Notes: generated from the letters alone by a model not told the origin. A stretch of 64,000 nucleotides of DNA from Limnomonas spitsbergensis (GCA_037349105.1 JAYJMM010000028.1:4712001-4776000); one strand, 5' to 3'. Positions 9,321 to 19,999 are shown, counted from the stretch's first letter. Numbers and translations: made by a program.

Positions 9321-9958
9321 CAGGGGGGGGGAAATTGTGTGACGGCTTCGCTGCTCAGCATTTGGGTATAGATGCCACCAGCGTTACCAAGGTACAGGCA
9401 TCAAGGGAGGTATAATGCATGAAAACAACGTAAATCCTTCGGATAAGGGTGACTTATCAAAGAAAGGTTGTACGAGTGGCTCGTTTGCTCCAAAGTCATG
9501 TGCAAGGGTTAGGCCTTACCATCACTTTGACCATTTCAGCCGATCAAAGCCCCCTCCTAAAATGTGCTCGCCCTCAACTGCATAAGCTGCAATATGTAGG
9601 CTGTGGGGTGGGGTTCGGGCTTCAGCTGGATTACATCCCATCCTGCACTGTCTTAAAAATAGCTTGTTATGGAAGCACACTCGCCGCAGAAATGCCGGCC
9701 TTATAAACCAATACTCTCTAATAGTGTATGCCCTCCTTGATACATCTCATCCGCGCAATCCACTAACTGCTGAGATAGTTGTTTTGAGCCGCACAGACCT
9801 TCCAGCAATTAACTACAACAACTGCTAGTCTTAGAATTGCTGCCTGGGGTGGAAATTGCTCATGAAATGTCAAGCACTAATGTACCGTAAAAAGGATAGG
9901 GTCTGCAGACCCCTGTTGATAAATTATGTACCGGTATCAAATTCGTGGCGCAGGCAAA
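9321..9958. other. non-coding stretch
   Basis: No gene or repeat could be supported. Confidence 0.4.
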
Positions 9959-9959
9959 A

Positions 9960-10060
9960 AATCAATGACGTCACACCTCAGGGCCCTGCTCAAAAATGGC
10001 TTGGCCGCGTGGGCGCCTAAATAAAGAGTTGGGAGGAAAGATGCAAAGGAACACAGAAGG
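9960..10060 (+). repeat. dispersed repeat family A copy, diverged
   Basis: ATCAATGACGTCACACCTC, GGCTTGGCCGCGTGGGCGCC and the following A-rich segment match block one. Confidence 0.6.
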
Positions 10061-10262
10061 GGGCAGGACAAAAGAAAGGAGGAAAAATAAAATTCACATT
10101 AGTGAAAGCCTGCACGACATGAACCGTCTGTGGCAATAACCGTGGACTTTCCTGTCCGCACATAAACGATCCCTGGTTTCTTGGAGGGTGCTGAAGAGGG
10201 TAATTTCTTCATACCAGTCTTTATCTTAGGTAAGAGTATCCCCTATTTCAAAAAATCTATAC

Positions 10263-10514
10263 CTGGCCACAGTAGACGAGTTGCTAGCACTGCCACCTCC
10301 CTTGCCACCCGCGCCCCCCTTGCCGCCCTTCTTGCTGCTGTTCTCAAACTTTGTCTTGGCTTTGCTGGCCTCCAGGTGGCACCTGAGCGCAGAAGGGGGG
10401 GGGGCACGAGAAAGAAATTACAGGTTATAAACCTGTCCAACTTAGTTGAATGAGGCTGCGGAAGGCGAGCTTGGTATTCAGATAGGACGCTTGCTCGCCA
10501 ATGTGCGGAATCTC
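10263..10514 (-). CDS. two-exon coding candidate, unknown protein
   Basis: Minus-strand exons 10514-10433 and 10382-10263 are joined by a 50-bp intron with a GT donor (GTTTAT) and a pyrimidine-rich acceptor ending GCGCTCAG. One frame is open through both: it reads SVLSEYQARLPQPHSTKLD, crosses the junction with a split Arg codon, and continues CHLEASKAKTKFENSSKK into a Gly/Lys/Ser-rich tail. A donor-like GTATAG follows at 10262. The reading-frame agreement across the intron is the main support. No family recognised; start and remaining exons unknown. Confidence 0.4.
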
Positions 10515-10811
10515 CTAGAATTTTCCTGTTTGTATCTCTTCAGTTTCCTCCCTGTCCTGCTGATTCCCCCAGCTTGCACTACCATCATGAACTGGTAGGT
10601 GTTATTGTTGGGCTTTTTATCTAACCGTCACGCGTTATTTACATACACTAATTTTCGACAACAGAACCCTAGGCAGATCAACAGGCAGACGGGCAGGGCA
10701 AGCAGATTAGCAGAAAGCAAAATTAAGAGAGTCATGAATCCCATATATTTTGGTGGCATGAGCCAAGCAAGGTCGCCTCGCCCTGGGGATCCTCTGATTT
10801 TCGCGTGATGC

Positions 10812-11085
10812 ATGCATTGCTGCCCAGACTGCAGTGGATGCTGGGTGAGAAGTAGGGGTGAGCTGCTAGTTTGACACCAATATTTTGGGTCCTGCCAACG
10901 AAAAGACAAAGTGTTGCCCTGGCATGATATCATACAGCGCTATAAAGGCCGTCATGCCCCCACGTCGAAAAATGTGTTCATTTAAAACCGGTGCTGAAGC
11001 GGGACGAACCTGGAGTCCTGGACCCCTGAGGGCGCAAGTGTGCCGTCCAATACAGCGAACACATGACAACAACCGCATTCTCCAG
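10812..11085 (+). repeat. dispersed repeat family D, copy 1
   Basis: About 270 bp nearly identical to 12929-13198, with landmarks GCTGCCCAGACTGCAGTGGA, ACAAAGTGTTGCCCTGGCAT and CAATACAGCGAA. Small indels separate the copies. Confidence 0.85.
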
Positions 11086-12330
11086 GAATATATCCGCATT
11101 GACAAATGTGTCGATTTTCATTTCTGACGCGCTTCATGCTTTTAGTTTGGGGCCAAGTCTTCGGGGCTTTCGGTTTCTGCTTCGACGCGTCATACCGTAT
11201 CGGAGTGGCGGATGTTTTTGTGCGCCTGACTTTTGTCCAGTGGGATGCTCTCTATCCAAGTTGTTCAGCATTGGAGCATCCATGATTTCAGTTTCGTCTG
11301 TTCTCTTCAGAGACGAACTTGGACCAGGTCTGAAACAGCTCTCCTTTGGTTCGGTTTGTCTGTCTGGGATATGACTCTCCAGATCTAGCAGTAGGGAGAA
11401 AGGCTGCACAGCGGTCGGCCCCAGGGACACAGGATACGGAATACGATACAATACGGGACTTTGGCCCGATACGGGATTCATTGCGATTCAATATGATCCT
11501 CAAAAACTCTCACAATTGAGGGGAAGGTGCCATGGCCCATGCTGGCATAGCTGCATGCCAGCCCCCATGCAACCTTGCATGGCCCCCAAGTAACCCCCAA
11601 GGAGCACAATGCATGCGTGCATGCAGATCTACCATGCAGAATGCTACCCACCAGCATGGCACATGAAGTATGCAAGAATATAGCAACAGGCAAAAGAGGC
11701 CTCATAATCACCTTGCGCACCTTCATGGCATGCATGGAAACCACTTAGTAAGGAGACGCGGAGCTCCGACAGTCATGCCTCCCTCCTGGCCTCCTCCTTG
11801 GCTCCCTCCATGCAGATTTGATGGGTTGTAACTCGGCGCCAGATTGCATTTTCTCTTGCCACTACATATTGGGGTCAAAATAGATTTTTACAAGCTACCT
11901 ATGTGCCTTCTTATCTCTGTAATCAAGCAAGCAAGCTTATGTAGATTTAAATGTCATGGAGGTGTGGACTGTGGACATTTGTGAACTTGCCAGACAAGGT
12001 AGTTGCGCAACTCACTATGCAGATCTAAATAATCGTAAGAAAACATACATGTTACGCAATATATGCCTTCAACATATTGACTGATGGGCTTTCTAGCGAT
12101 TGCGATGGTTGCCTTCCTGTGTAGGAATTCTGCACAGCCGTTCCACACCTACCCTAAAAGTGTGTGACGGTCTTCTTTGCTCTGGTGTGGAACAGCCTTT
12201 GGACAATTGTTATGTCCCCTTCCTTGTTTAATAGCAGGGGATGAGCCAGCCAAGTTTTGTGCGCCGTGCTTCCAACCAAGCTTTTTTTTTGAGCATGGTA
12301 TGTCTCTGGCCTTTGTTCCCTCTGGCTGGC
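11086..12330. other. non-coding stretch
   Basis: No gene supported. At 11425-11480 there is an imperfect short repeat of ATACGG/GATACG units. 11530-11740 is unusually rich in GCATGC/CATGCA words. A minus-strand frame at 11134-11481 is open for 115 codons but has no splice or family support. Confidence 0.4.
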
Positions 12331-12759
12331 AGAAGGTGCCGCCGTCATTGGTGTGAAGGAAAATGCACAGGCAACAGCCTTACATTTCGACCTGGCGCCC
12401 AGGGTCAAGTGGGAGGGTGATGCCTGATGGCCGCTAATTATCTATTTTGTAGCAGGCTCCCGACTTTCGCTCCCAGGCAGGCTCCCTTTCGCTCTGAGTC
12501 TTTTGTTGTGCACGAGCTACTTCGGGACGCATCTAAAGCTTTCCTTTTTGTCAGTTGCTCAAGGCAAGATTTGCAGGGCATAAGCGCTCCGTTTTATGGG
12601 ACTTCTGTTGGTCTTGCAGATTTGCATTATCTGTTTTCCTTATTTGAGATGGACTCCCGAGTTTTTTATCTTTTGCCCGGTTTGGATTGGTAATTTTCTA
12701 AGGATCTTTTTTCCCCAACAACCTTACCTTCAATTACTTGGCTGAGATTCGGGCATCAG

Positions 12760-12898
12760 GGGCAAGGCCAAGCAACGAATGTGCCTGGTGGGCTGCAAAC
12801 CGAGCCCAGCAAGTCAGCCGCGGTCGCTGCTGGGCATGGGTGGTAGCAGCTCAATGTCCTTGTCCAGCCTGCATGGGGAAATGGAACAGGGGGAAGAG
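12760..12898 (+). CDS. orphan coding-exon candidate
   Basis: Bounded by GGGCATCAG before 12760 and GAAGAG followed by GTAGGG at 12899. The frame reads GKAKQRMCLVGC, then SLLGMGGSSSMSLSSLHGEM and EQGEE, a serine-rich low-complexity stretch typical of algal coding sequence. A possible further exon lies at 12333-12416 (GAAVIGVKENAQATALHFDL), but its phase does not join directly to this one. No family recognised. Confidence 0.35.
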
Positions 12899-12928
12899 GT
12901 AGGGTGGGCTTTGGAAAGATGGGGGGCA

Positions 12929-13198
12929 GCATTGCTGCCCAGACTGCAGTGGATGCTGGGTGGGAAGTAGGGGTGAGCTGCTATTTTGCCACCAATATTT
13001 TGGGTCATGATAACAAAAAGACAAAGTGTTGCCCTGGCATACATGATATCATACAGCGCTATAAAGGTCGTCATGCCCCCACGTCGAAACATGTGTTCGT
13101 TTCTCACCGGTGCTGAAGCGTTATTCCAACCCGGACCTCTGAGGGCGTAAGTGTGCCATCCAATACAGCGAAAACATGACAACAACCGCATTCTCCCA
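12929..13198 (+). repeat. dispersed repeat family D, copy 2
   Basis: Second copy of the 10812-11085 block, ending at CCGCATTCTCC, where it passes directly into family B copy 3. The two families sit side by side only here. Confidence 0.85.
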
Positions 13199-13940
13199 TG
13201 TGCCGCATGGTGCCATGCATGGCACCTAACGTGCCCCGCGGTTTTCACATCGCAATATCTTGCTCATGTCTTCACATGCAAATGAAGTCCCACAATATTT
13301 GTCTTGCTTTGCTTTATTTAAAGCACCAGACATGGTGCGGTGCTGCATAAAATGCATAGTTATGCTTGGAAAACTGGATTCCTAGCGTTGGGCTTCGTTG
13401 GCATGGCATGCAAACTGCGTTGAGGTTTTAACTTTGGAGCCACGCTGTATCTTATGCGTTGGTAACCCATTCATAAAGTCGGGTTCGTGCTTCAATCATA
13501 CATACACCACGTGCTCGACTTCCCCCTGTTTAGCCCCGTACGTCTTCCCCTCCCGGCACCCGCGTCCTGCGAGCTGTATTCTGCTCTTCCTCCGACGTTC
13601 CTTATCTTACCGGCCACTGCGTCCCAACCCTCGAGCTCGCGTTTGCCTCGACACGTCTTTGCAATTCGATTTGTTACGTTCCCTTCATCAGCCCACTCGC
13701 TTTCAGTTCGCGGATTCCGTCGTGTTGCTGGGCCTGCCCAAGCTCAAATCAGTGCTTGATGGGACTAGTACGGGCGACAACCGCTGGCGCGCAATAGGGT
13801 GCGTAATAAACCCGGGAATACGGGCGAAGATCCCCGGGGTTCATACAGGAAACCGACTTATGGACACACTTCGGAAGTGCTGAGTCGGGTGCAAACAACG
13901 GTTCGGAAGTGCCAAGGCCACTTTCGAAAGCCACCCAGGT
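13199..13940 (+). repeat. dispersed repeat family B, longest copy
   Basis: Carries the same 18-bp palindrome (13209-13226) and all internal blocks of copy 1, then continues into a 3' part with ACACTTCGGAAGTGC, GGTTCGGAAGTGCCAAGG and CACTTTCGAAAG. That 3' part is otherwise seen only, inverted, at 18335-18425. This copy therefore best defines the element, about 740 bp. No protein is conserved between copies. Confidence 0.8.
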
Positions 13941-14002
13941 ATTATCAGGGCGTGCCCAAAAAGTTTATTCTCCTGCCTCAATCCTAAGCATCTGGGTATG
14001 GT

Positions 14003-14332
14003 ATGCATTTTAATATGCTTAAATGTGCCCATCTCGTGGCATTTGGTGGGCTGGTTTTGGTGAATATGGTGGAAAATAGGAAGGATTGCGCTATCGACAG
14101 ATGCTCGGACGATCGCGACAGCACTGGAGAAGCCCCACAAGCAGGTTTTATAACGCAGGGCCACAAGAATTATGATGGCCCTTCAGAGTCACGCGGTGCA
14201 GGGTCAGATACTGACACCCGGGCCCTGGGCCTGGCAGCTGAGGCAAGGGAACTAATGCCCTCTGGCCGTGGGTTGGGATCATGCCTTACTGCAGATTTGC
14301 AATTGCCCCTGAAACTGGAGCTGGAAACATAG
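14003..14332 (+). CDS. uncharacterised open frame, 109 codons
   Basis: Begins with ATG and ends in TAG. The central part is acidic and polar (ENRKDCAIDRCSDDRDSTGE) and the end reads LTADLQLPLKLELET. It lies between repeat family B and a minisatellite. There are no homologs by eye and no splice evidence; it may be a chance open frame. Confidence 0.2.
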   Translation: MHFNMLKCAHLVAFGGLVLVNMVENRKDCAIDRCSDDRDSTGEAPQAGFITQGHKNYDGPSESRGAGSDTDTRALGLAAEARELMPSGRGLGSCLTADLQLPLKLELET

Positions 14333-14344
14333 GTGGCCCTGTCT

Positions 14345-15275
14345 GCTTTGCATGCTCGGTGCCCTACACATGTGCAAAATGCGCTTCACCAGTTCACCCT
14401 GCCCTCATGCGCGTCACCCCTTCCAAATGAGCAGTGCCTGCCCATATGCGCTGCACCCTATTCTCATGCAAATCGCCCGCCCATATGCGCTGCCCCCAAC
14501 CCTGATGCTCATCGCCTCATCTACGGTATTTGAACAGTGCCCACCCATATGCGCTGCACCCTACCCTCATGCGCATCAGCCTGTCCATATGTGTAGCACC
14601 CGCCCACTTGCGTTGCAAACCCTTTCCTCATGCGTATCCCTCCAGCCGTATGAGTAGCGCCGCCGCCCGTCCATGTGCGCTGCACACTATCCTCATGCGT
14701 AAGAGCCTGCCCATATGCGCTGCCCCCAACCCTCATGCGCATCACTCCAGCCTTATGAGCAGCGCCCGCCCATGTTCTCTGCACACTATCCTCATGCGTA
14801 GGAGCCCGCCCATAAGAGCAGCGCCGCCCATTTGCGCTGCCCCCAACCCTCATGCGTATCACTCCAGCCATATGAGCAGCGCCCGCCCATGTGCGCTACA
14901 CACTATCCTCATGTGTAAGAGCCCGCCTGTAAGAGTAGCGCCCGCCCGCTTGCGCTGCACCCTACCCTCATGCGCAACAGCCCGCCCATAAACACTGCCC
15001 CCGACCCTCGTGCGCATGGTCCCGTTTGTATGAGCAGCGCCCACCAACATGCGCATCACTACAGCCATACGAACAGCGCCCGTCCATTTGCGTTGCACCT
15101 TTGCCCTCATGCGCATCACTCCACTCCAGCCATATGAGCAGCACCCGCCAATATGTGCCGCACCCTGCCCTCATGCGCATCACCACGTCCATAAGCGCAG
15201 AGCCCAACCATTTGCGCGGCACACTGCCCTCATGCGCATCACCAAGTCCATACGAGCAGCGCCCGCCCATACATG
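14345..15275 (+). repeat. degenerate minisatellite
   Basis: Imperfect units of CCCATATGCGCTGC and CCTCATGCGCATCACTCC alternate with GAGCAGCGCCCGCC. A higher-order unit of about 100-118 bp starting ACTATCCTCATG repeats near 14686, 14786 and 14907. Open frames through it reflect the repeat composition. Confidence 0.85.
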
Positions 15276-15295
15276 CTGTTAAGAGCAGTGCTATT

Positions 15296-16085
15296 CAGCT
15301 GGTTGCGGGGCAGCCGGTAGTGGAACAGCTGGTAGTGAGGCAGCTGGTAGTGGGACAGCTGGTAGTGGGACAGCTGGTAGCGAGACAGCTGGTAGTGGGA
15401 CAGCTGGTAGTGGGACAGCTGGTAGTGAGGCAGCTGGTAGTGGGACAGCTGATAGTGGGACAGGTGGTAGCGGGACAGCTGTTAGCGGGACAGGTGGTAG
15501 TGGGACAGCTGGTAGTGGGACAGGTGGTAGCGGGACAGCTGTTAGCGGGACAGCTGGTAGCGAGACAGCTGTTAGCGGGACAGCTGGTAGTGAGACAGGT
15601 GGTAGCGAGACAGCTGTTAGCGAGACAGCTGTTAGCGAGACAGCTGTTAGCGAGACAGCTGGTAGTGGGACAGCTGGTAGTGGGACACGTGGTAGTGGGA
15701 CAGGTGGTAGTGGGACAGCTGGTAGTGGGACAGCTGGTAGTGGGACAGCTGGGAGTGGGACAGCTGGTAGTGGGACAGCTGGGAGTGGGACAGCTGGTAG
15801 TGGGACAGCTGGTAGTGGGACACGTGGTAGTGGGACAGCTGGTAGTGGGACACGTGGTAGTGGGACAGCTGGTAGTGGGACAGCTGGTAGTGGGACAGCT
15901 GGTAGTGGGACAGCTGGTAGTGGGACAGCTGGTAGTGGGACAGCTGGTAGTGGGACAGCTGGTAGTGGGACAGCTGGTAGTGGGACACGTGGTAGTGGGA
16001 CAGCTGGTAGTGGGACAGCTGGTAGTGGGACAGCTGGTAGTGGGATAGGTGGTAGTGGGATATGTGGTAGTGGGACAGCTGGTAG
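15296..16085 (+). repeat. 15-bp minisatellite (CAGCTGGTAGTGGGA)n, about 52 units
   Basis: A regular 15-bp period over 790 bp. Because 15 is a multiple of three and the unit has no stop in several frames, long false open frames occur on both strands (repeats of QLVVG and similar). Unit variants are concentrated in the first third; the last third is more homogeneous. Nearly every unit carries a CANNTG hexamer: CAGCTG mostly, CAGGTG and CACGTG in others. Confidence 0.95.
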
Positions 16086-16262
16086 CAAGCCGTCTTGTGG
16101 ATCAACATGTCAGGGATAGGAAGCTTACGCTCCATGGGGAGTGGCTGCCTGGCCAATAAGGGACATGCTGAAGCAGAGCAATGTTGTTGGCGCATATGAG
16201 CTTTATCATAGCATTATACAGCTGTATTAACTTGCTGAATCAGTCTTACGGCCACAGTCAAG

Positions 16263-16815
16263 CTGCGGCGCAGTGCATAGCCCTGACCAGCACGTTAATT
16301 AATTCACAACGCTCACCTAGATTGATGGACCCTTAATATTTGGCGCAGCACATGGCACATGCCAGCAGTTGAATCAATTCACAGCACTTACCCTGGTTTT
16401 ACATGGGTGGCTTCCATACCCAGAGGTTGAGGGAGCGAACCCGCCACACGATCTTCTCGCTCACTGCGCCTAGAACGCCGGGTTCCATGTTCCTACCCCC
16501 TCACATACGAGGGTGGCATGGCTGCACCATGGCCCATGCTGTACACGGTAGGTGGATTTGAGCCTAGTCATTCCCTACCAGCCCCACCCAGCCGAGCGTT
16601 CAGCAAGGCTCAGCAGTTATGCACCGTACTAAACTTACCTGAGTTTATATCCAGGTTGAGACGAGGTAATGGGGGATCTTTAATCTTCGAATATCATCCA
16701 GCAGTTGGATTGTCTTGCCAGATCAGTCTCATGTCCGCAGTCTAAGCTGTAGCACAGTACACGGCACAGACCAGCAGTTGAATCAATTCATAGTGCTCAC
16801 GTTGGTTTATGTCTA
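16263..16815 (+). repeat. three diverged copies of a ~75-bp unit
   Basis: Copies at about 16263-16320, 16338-16400 and 16740-16815 share a pattern like GCRCAGYRCAYRGC, CCAGCAGTTGAATCAATTCA and a TGCTCAC end. A SINE-like copy separates the second from the third. Confidence 0.6.
16395..16640 (+). mobile_element. SINE-like repeat family C, copy 2
   Basis: Collinear with 7585-7830: the CCATACCCAGAGGTTGAGGG block, then AGCGAACCCGCCAC (B box mutated from GGTTCGAACC), GGCATGGCTGCACCATGGCC and AGTCATTCCCTACCAGCCCC. Confidence 0.65.
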
Positions 16816-16899
16816 GGTTGAGACGAGGTGCCTTACGTACCCGGATACGGTAGCATTCTGTAGCTGAATTAACTTACATAATTTCAGGCTGTTGGCCTG

Positions 16900-17235
16900 C
16901 TTTGGGCCCCCCCCCAAGAGCAGAGGCATAGCCGGAGGTCCTGATGGAAAAACAGTACCATATAATGCTTCCAAACTTGTAGGATAGTAAAGAAGGAACA
17001 TTTCGACAAGGAATTCATTTTGAAACAAAATAGAACAAGTCTCACAGACCAAGTTTTCAGCCATTCCGCTGCATCGGGCCCCCATGAGAGGCATAGCCAG
17101 GGCACATGCTGAAACAAATGATTATAGAATGCGTCCAAACTTGCAGGATAGTTAACAAAAAACATGCGGGCATGGAATCCATCAGGAAAAAACAATAAAC
17201 AAATCTCACAGATGAAGTTCCTAACCTGTCGACCG
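16900..17235 (-). repeat. diverged tandem duplication of ~170 bp
   Basis: Two copies (about 16900-17065 and 17070-17235) share GAGGCATAGCC, TCCAAACTTG-AGGATAGT and TCTCACAGA blocks. Each is open on the minus strand for about 50 codons, with similar peptides (NFICEICLLFF and NLVCETCSILF), so an old exon duplication is possible, but no gene structure could be built. Confidence 0.6.
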
Positions 17236-17435
17236 GCCCTAGTGCTCAGTGGGGTCCCCAAACAGCAATATACCCCATTATCAGCTCTGATATTCCACCA
17301 GCATCACTCATTTGAAACACGCCAGTTCCTGTGAATGTCAGTTGTCCAACTACCGATACCGGTACTCAATCGCATTTTTGATCTTTGAAACAGGCTGGGA
17401 ATTTCCTCTTCGTGTCGTGCTGGCTGCTTGCGCAT

Positions 17436-17618
17436 CTATGGTTGTTGGTTCTCTGAGGTGTCCAGCTCCCACTCCTTTGCAACCACTGTGGGAGGAACGA
17501 GAAGCACACCTCTGCCAAAAGCCTGCTGGAGTTTCTTCACGACCCCATCTGCTGCATATAGGCTGACCACACAATTCACTGGAGGAGTGGCCAGCATTCT
17601 TGTTCTGTCAACAAACAT
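17436..17618 (-). CDS. orphan coding candidate, 60 codons
   Basis: The minus-strand frame from an ATG preceded by CTGCCTAG to a TAG stop reads MLATPPVNCVVSLYAADGVV, then KKLQQAFGRGVLLVPPTVVA and KEWELDTSENQQP. Residue composition and codon use look like a real C-terminal exon. It could pair with 18034-18203 as an upstream exon. No family recognised. Confidence 0.35.
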   Translation of the reverse strand: MFVDRTRMLATPPVNCVVSLYAADGVVKKLQQAFGRGVLLVPPTVVAKEWELDTSENQQP

Positions 17619-17649
17619 CTAGGCAGTGACTTTTTTAAAGGCACATGTT

Positions 17650-18000
17650 GTTGTGGGTTCTGACACACCAGCTGCTACATGGGTCCACCCAATGGGCATG
17701 TACCCAGCTTCTACATGGGTCTACCCAAGGGGCCTGGGGTCCACTGCTGCCTGAGTCTACCCAAGGTGCCTGGAGCCAGCCAGCTGCTGCAAGGAGCTAA
17801 CCAAGGAGCCTAGATCCAGGTGCTGTCCTTGTCCACCCAATGGGCATGGAGCCAGCTGCTACATGGGTCCACCCACGGTGGCTGCTGGAGCCAGATGATG
17901 CATCAGTCCACCCAAAGGGTTTGGAGCCAGCTGCTTCTCGAGCCCATCCAAGGGGCCCGTAGCCAGCTGCTGCCTGAGTCCACCCAAGTTGTCGGCCTCA
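17650..18000 (+). repeat. degenerate ~35-40 bp minisatellite
   Basis: Eight to nine imperfect units of the type GGAGCCAGCTGCTACATGGG followed by TCCACCCAAGGGGCC. It lies between two minus-strand coding candidates and may be intronic. Confidence 0.8.
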
Positions 18001-18033
18001 TAATTTACGCTCATGAGCACAAGCGCCTATCGC

Positions 18034-18203
18034 CTAGCTACGTGCTCCCTCTTCTGCTCTGTCGCTGATGCCAACAAGCCTGTAGGAGACTCCGTTCACA
18101 GCACGAACGGCTTTCGACATGGCCTGATTGGCCGGAATGGACAGTGTTCCTGGGCTGTGTTTGTCTGCGAGCATTTTCTGTACCAGCTTCTTCGCCCGAG
18201 TCG
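18034..18203 (-). CDS. orphan coding candidate
   Basis: The minus-strand frame after an acceptor-like GTGTAG reads TRAKKLVQKMLADKHSPGTL, then SIPANQAMSKAVRAVNGVSY, and stops near 18034. It looks like coding sequence (basic, helix-forming) but matches no family I can name. The 5' end and splice partners are uncertain. Confidence 0.3.
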
Positions 18204-18334
18204 CTACACATTTATGAAGGTGATTAATTATAGAGTTTACAGGTACATCGCATGCACGGTCGCGGAACGAAGAGAGAAGGAAGAAGCTGGAGGGGGGTTT
18301 GAAACAGGGTTTTAGCCACACTTTAACAAACAGG

Positions 18335-18760
18335 CAGGCACTTTCGAACGTGGCCTTGGCACTTCCGAACCCTCATCTTGCCTTCAAGTCGCACTTCCGA
18401 AGTGTGTCTATAAGTGCCTTTCCTGACTCCGGACTACGCACCCTAATGCGCTGGGTTTGCGCCAGCGGTTGACTAGTCCTTGGGCTTGGGCAGGCCCAGC
18501 ATCACGCGGGAATCCGCGAGCTGAAAGCGAATGGGACACTGATTGCAACGTGACAAATCGAATCGCACAGATCCATCGGGTTAAACGCAAGCGCGAGGGC
18601 TGGAACGCAGAGGTCGCAGAGATACGGAACGTCGTAGTAAGAGCTGCGGTACAGGTCGCATAACGCGGCTGGGCGGAGGAAGACGAGCGCGCGCACCCTC
18701 TCCAACGCATTGTCCAGAGCGGTTGGCACCCGTACATGTCCCATCAAGCACCGTGTTGCT
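18335..18760 (-). repeat. dispersed repeat family B, inverted copy
   Basis: The reverse complement matches both 6990-7310 (TTCGATTTGTCACGTT, ACGCAGAGGTCGCAGAGAT in inverse) and the 3' part of 13199-13940 (ACACACTTCGGAAGTGC, GGTTCGGAAGTGCCAAGG). Confidence 0.75.
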
Positions 18761-18964
18761 CGCCAGGGCCTTGACGGCCTGGCAGCGATTGGCTTGTCAC
18801 GTCAGGCCACAAAATGTTGCCCAGAAGGAAGTTATACGATTCTTCTGGTGCAGGGTCCGACCAGGGTCCCACGCACCCTTTCTTTCGCTTTCGATGCGTT
18901 ATGTATCAGCATTGTTTTAAATTTATACGCACGCGAGCCACGGAAGGACTGCAGGAAGGACTGC

Positions 18965-19232
18965 ATCCTTCAGAATCCAGGGAAATCCTGCCCAGTCCGC
19001 GACCTACTTTGTGATCTAACTTGCCGACGCGGCCACTGCTGGCACGGAACTAGATTGCAGCATATAGGTTCATAAGGGCTTCTTTTGACGTGTGAAAAGC
19101 ATGGAGAAGCTCAGCATCCGTGCTCAGCATCGGCAAGCTACGCCTTGCAGATTCCGGGGGAAGTCCTGCCCACATCGCGATGTCGGTTGTGCTCTAACTT
19201 TCCGACTTGGCCGCTCCTAGTGCCGATGGAAA
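18965..19232 (+). repeat. two diverged copies, ~175 bp apart
   Basis: 18965-19045 and 19140-19232 share CAGATTCC-GGG-AA, TCCTGCCCA, TCTAACTT-CCGAC and GGCCGCT-like blocks. Confidence 0.55.
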
Positions 19233-19373
19233 GTGCCCAAGTAAAGTACTGTCAAGGGGCATCGCTGCATCGAGGCAGCACTTCCTGAATCATAAAACAA
19301 CAACATATTCCGGGCCCTACCCACACCCATGATCCGGTTGCCATGCCATGCAAACCACATGTGATCCAATTCA

Positions 19374-19710
19374 TGTCATACCTTGCCAATTAATTCAGTG
19401 GTCCGCTATTTTCTGGCCAATCATACATCATCAGGACATAAACACATTGACACTGCATTAGCATGCCCTTCCCTAGAGCTTCACAACACATTGCGGTGTG
19501 AAACATGAAGCACATGGCCAATTGGCCACCGTGGCCATGTGGCACCACCAAAACATGATACCTTGCCAAGCTTTGTGCAACTCTCCGCCATTTTCTGAGC
19601 AGTCATACATCATCACCAAAGGAACATAGGCACACTTTATAATGGTCATGCCATACCAAAAAGTTGCACAACATATTGCATTGCGAATGAAACATGCGGC
19701 GCATGGCCAT
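19374..19710 (+). repeat. diverged tandem duplication of ~180 bp
   Basis: Copy one (about 19374-19520) and copy two (about 19555-19710) share ATACCTTGCCAA, CGCTATTTTCTG/CGCCATTTTCTG, CATACATCATCA, ACAACA-ATTGC and GCACATGGCC/GCGCATGGCC in order. Confidence 0.75.
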
Positions 19711-19799
19711 GGCACACCGAACCCTGAATTCAAGGCATAACTTTCCAAGCTTTTGCAAAGGAGAGACATTGAACAAATAAAGGTGCGATGCATAGTTCT

Positions 19800-19871
19800 G
19801 GGTACCGGCGTACCCACGCTGGTACCCAACGCCCCAACGGGGTACCGGTACCCACGCTGGTACCCACGCCC
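19800..19871 (+). repeat. two tandem ~35-bp units rich in GGTACC
   Basis: TACCCACGCTGGTACCCA and ACGCCCCAACGG occur twice; GGTACCGGTACC lies at the joint. Confidence 0.8.
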
Positions 19872-19999
19872 CAACGGCTTTCTTCCCGGCAGGGGTTCTT
19901 CCAGTCCTCTCCGTTGTATTTCACATTATCTTGCACATGACAGCTAGTGTGCTGGCTATTGTGATGCGACATTCATGAATTTGTTTTGTGCTCACAATC

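Noticed and set aside
11134..11481. A 115-codon minus-strand frame as a gene
   Set aside because: No family likeness, no splice evidence, and the opposite strand is equally open; probably chance.
15026..16195. Long open frames on both strands (QLVVG-, VPLPA- and SHYQL-type repeats)
   Set aside because: The 15-bp unit is a multiple of three and lacks stops; the frames are products of the minisatellite.
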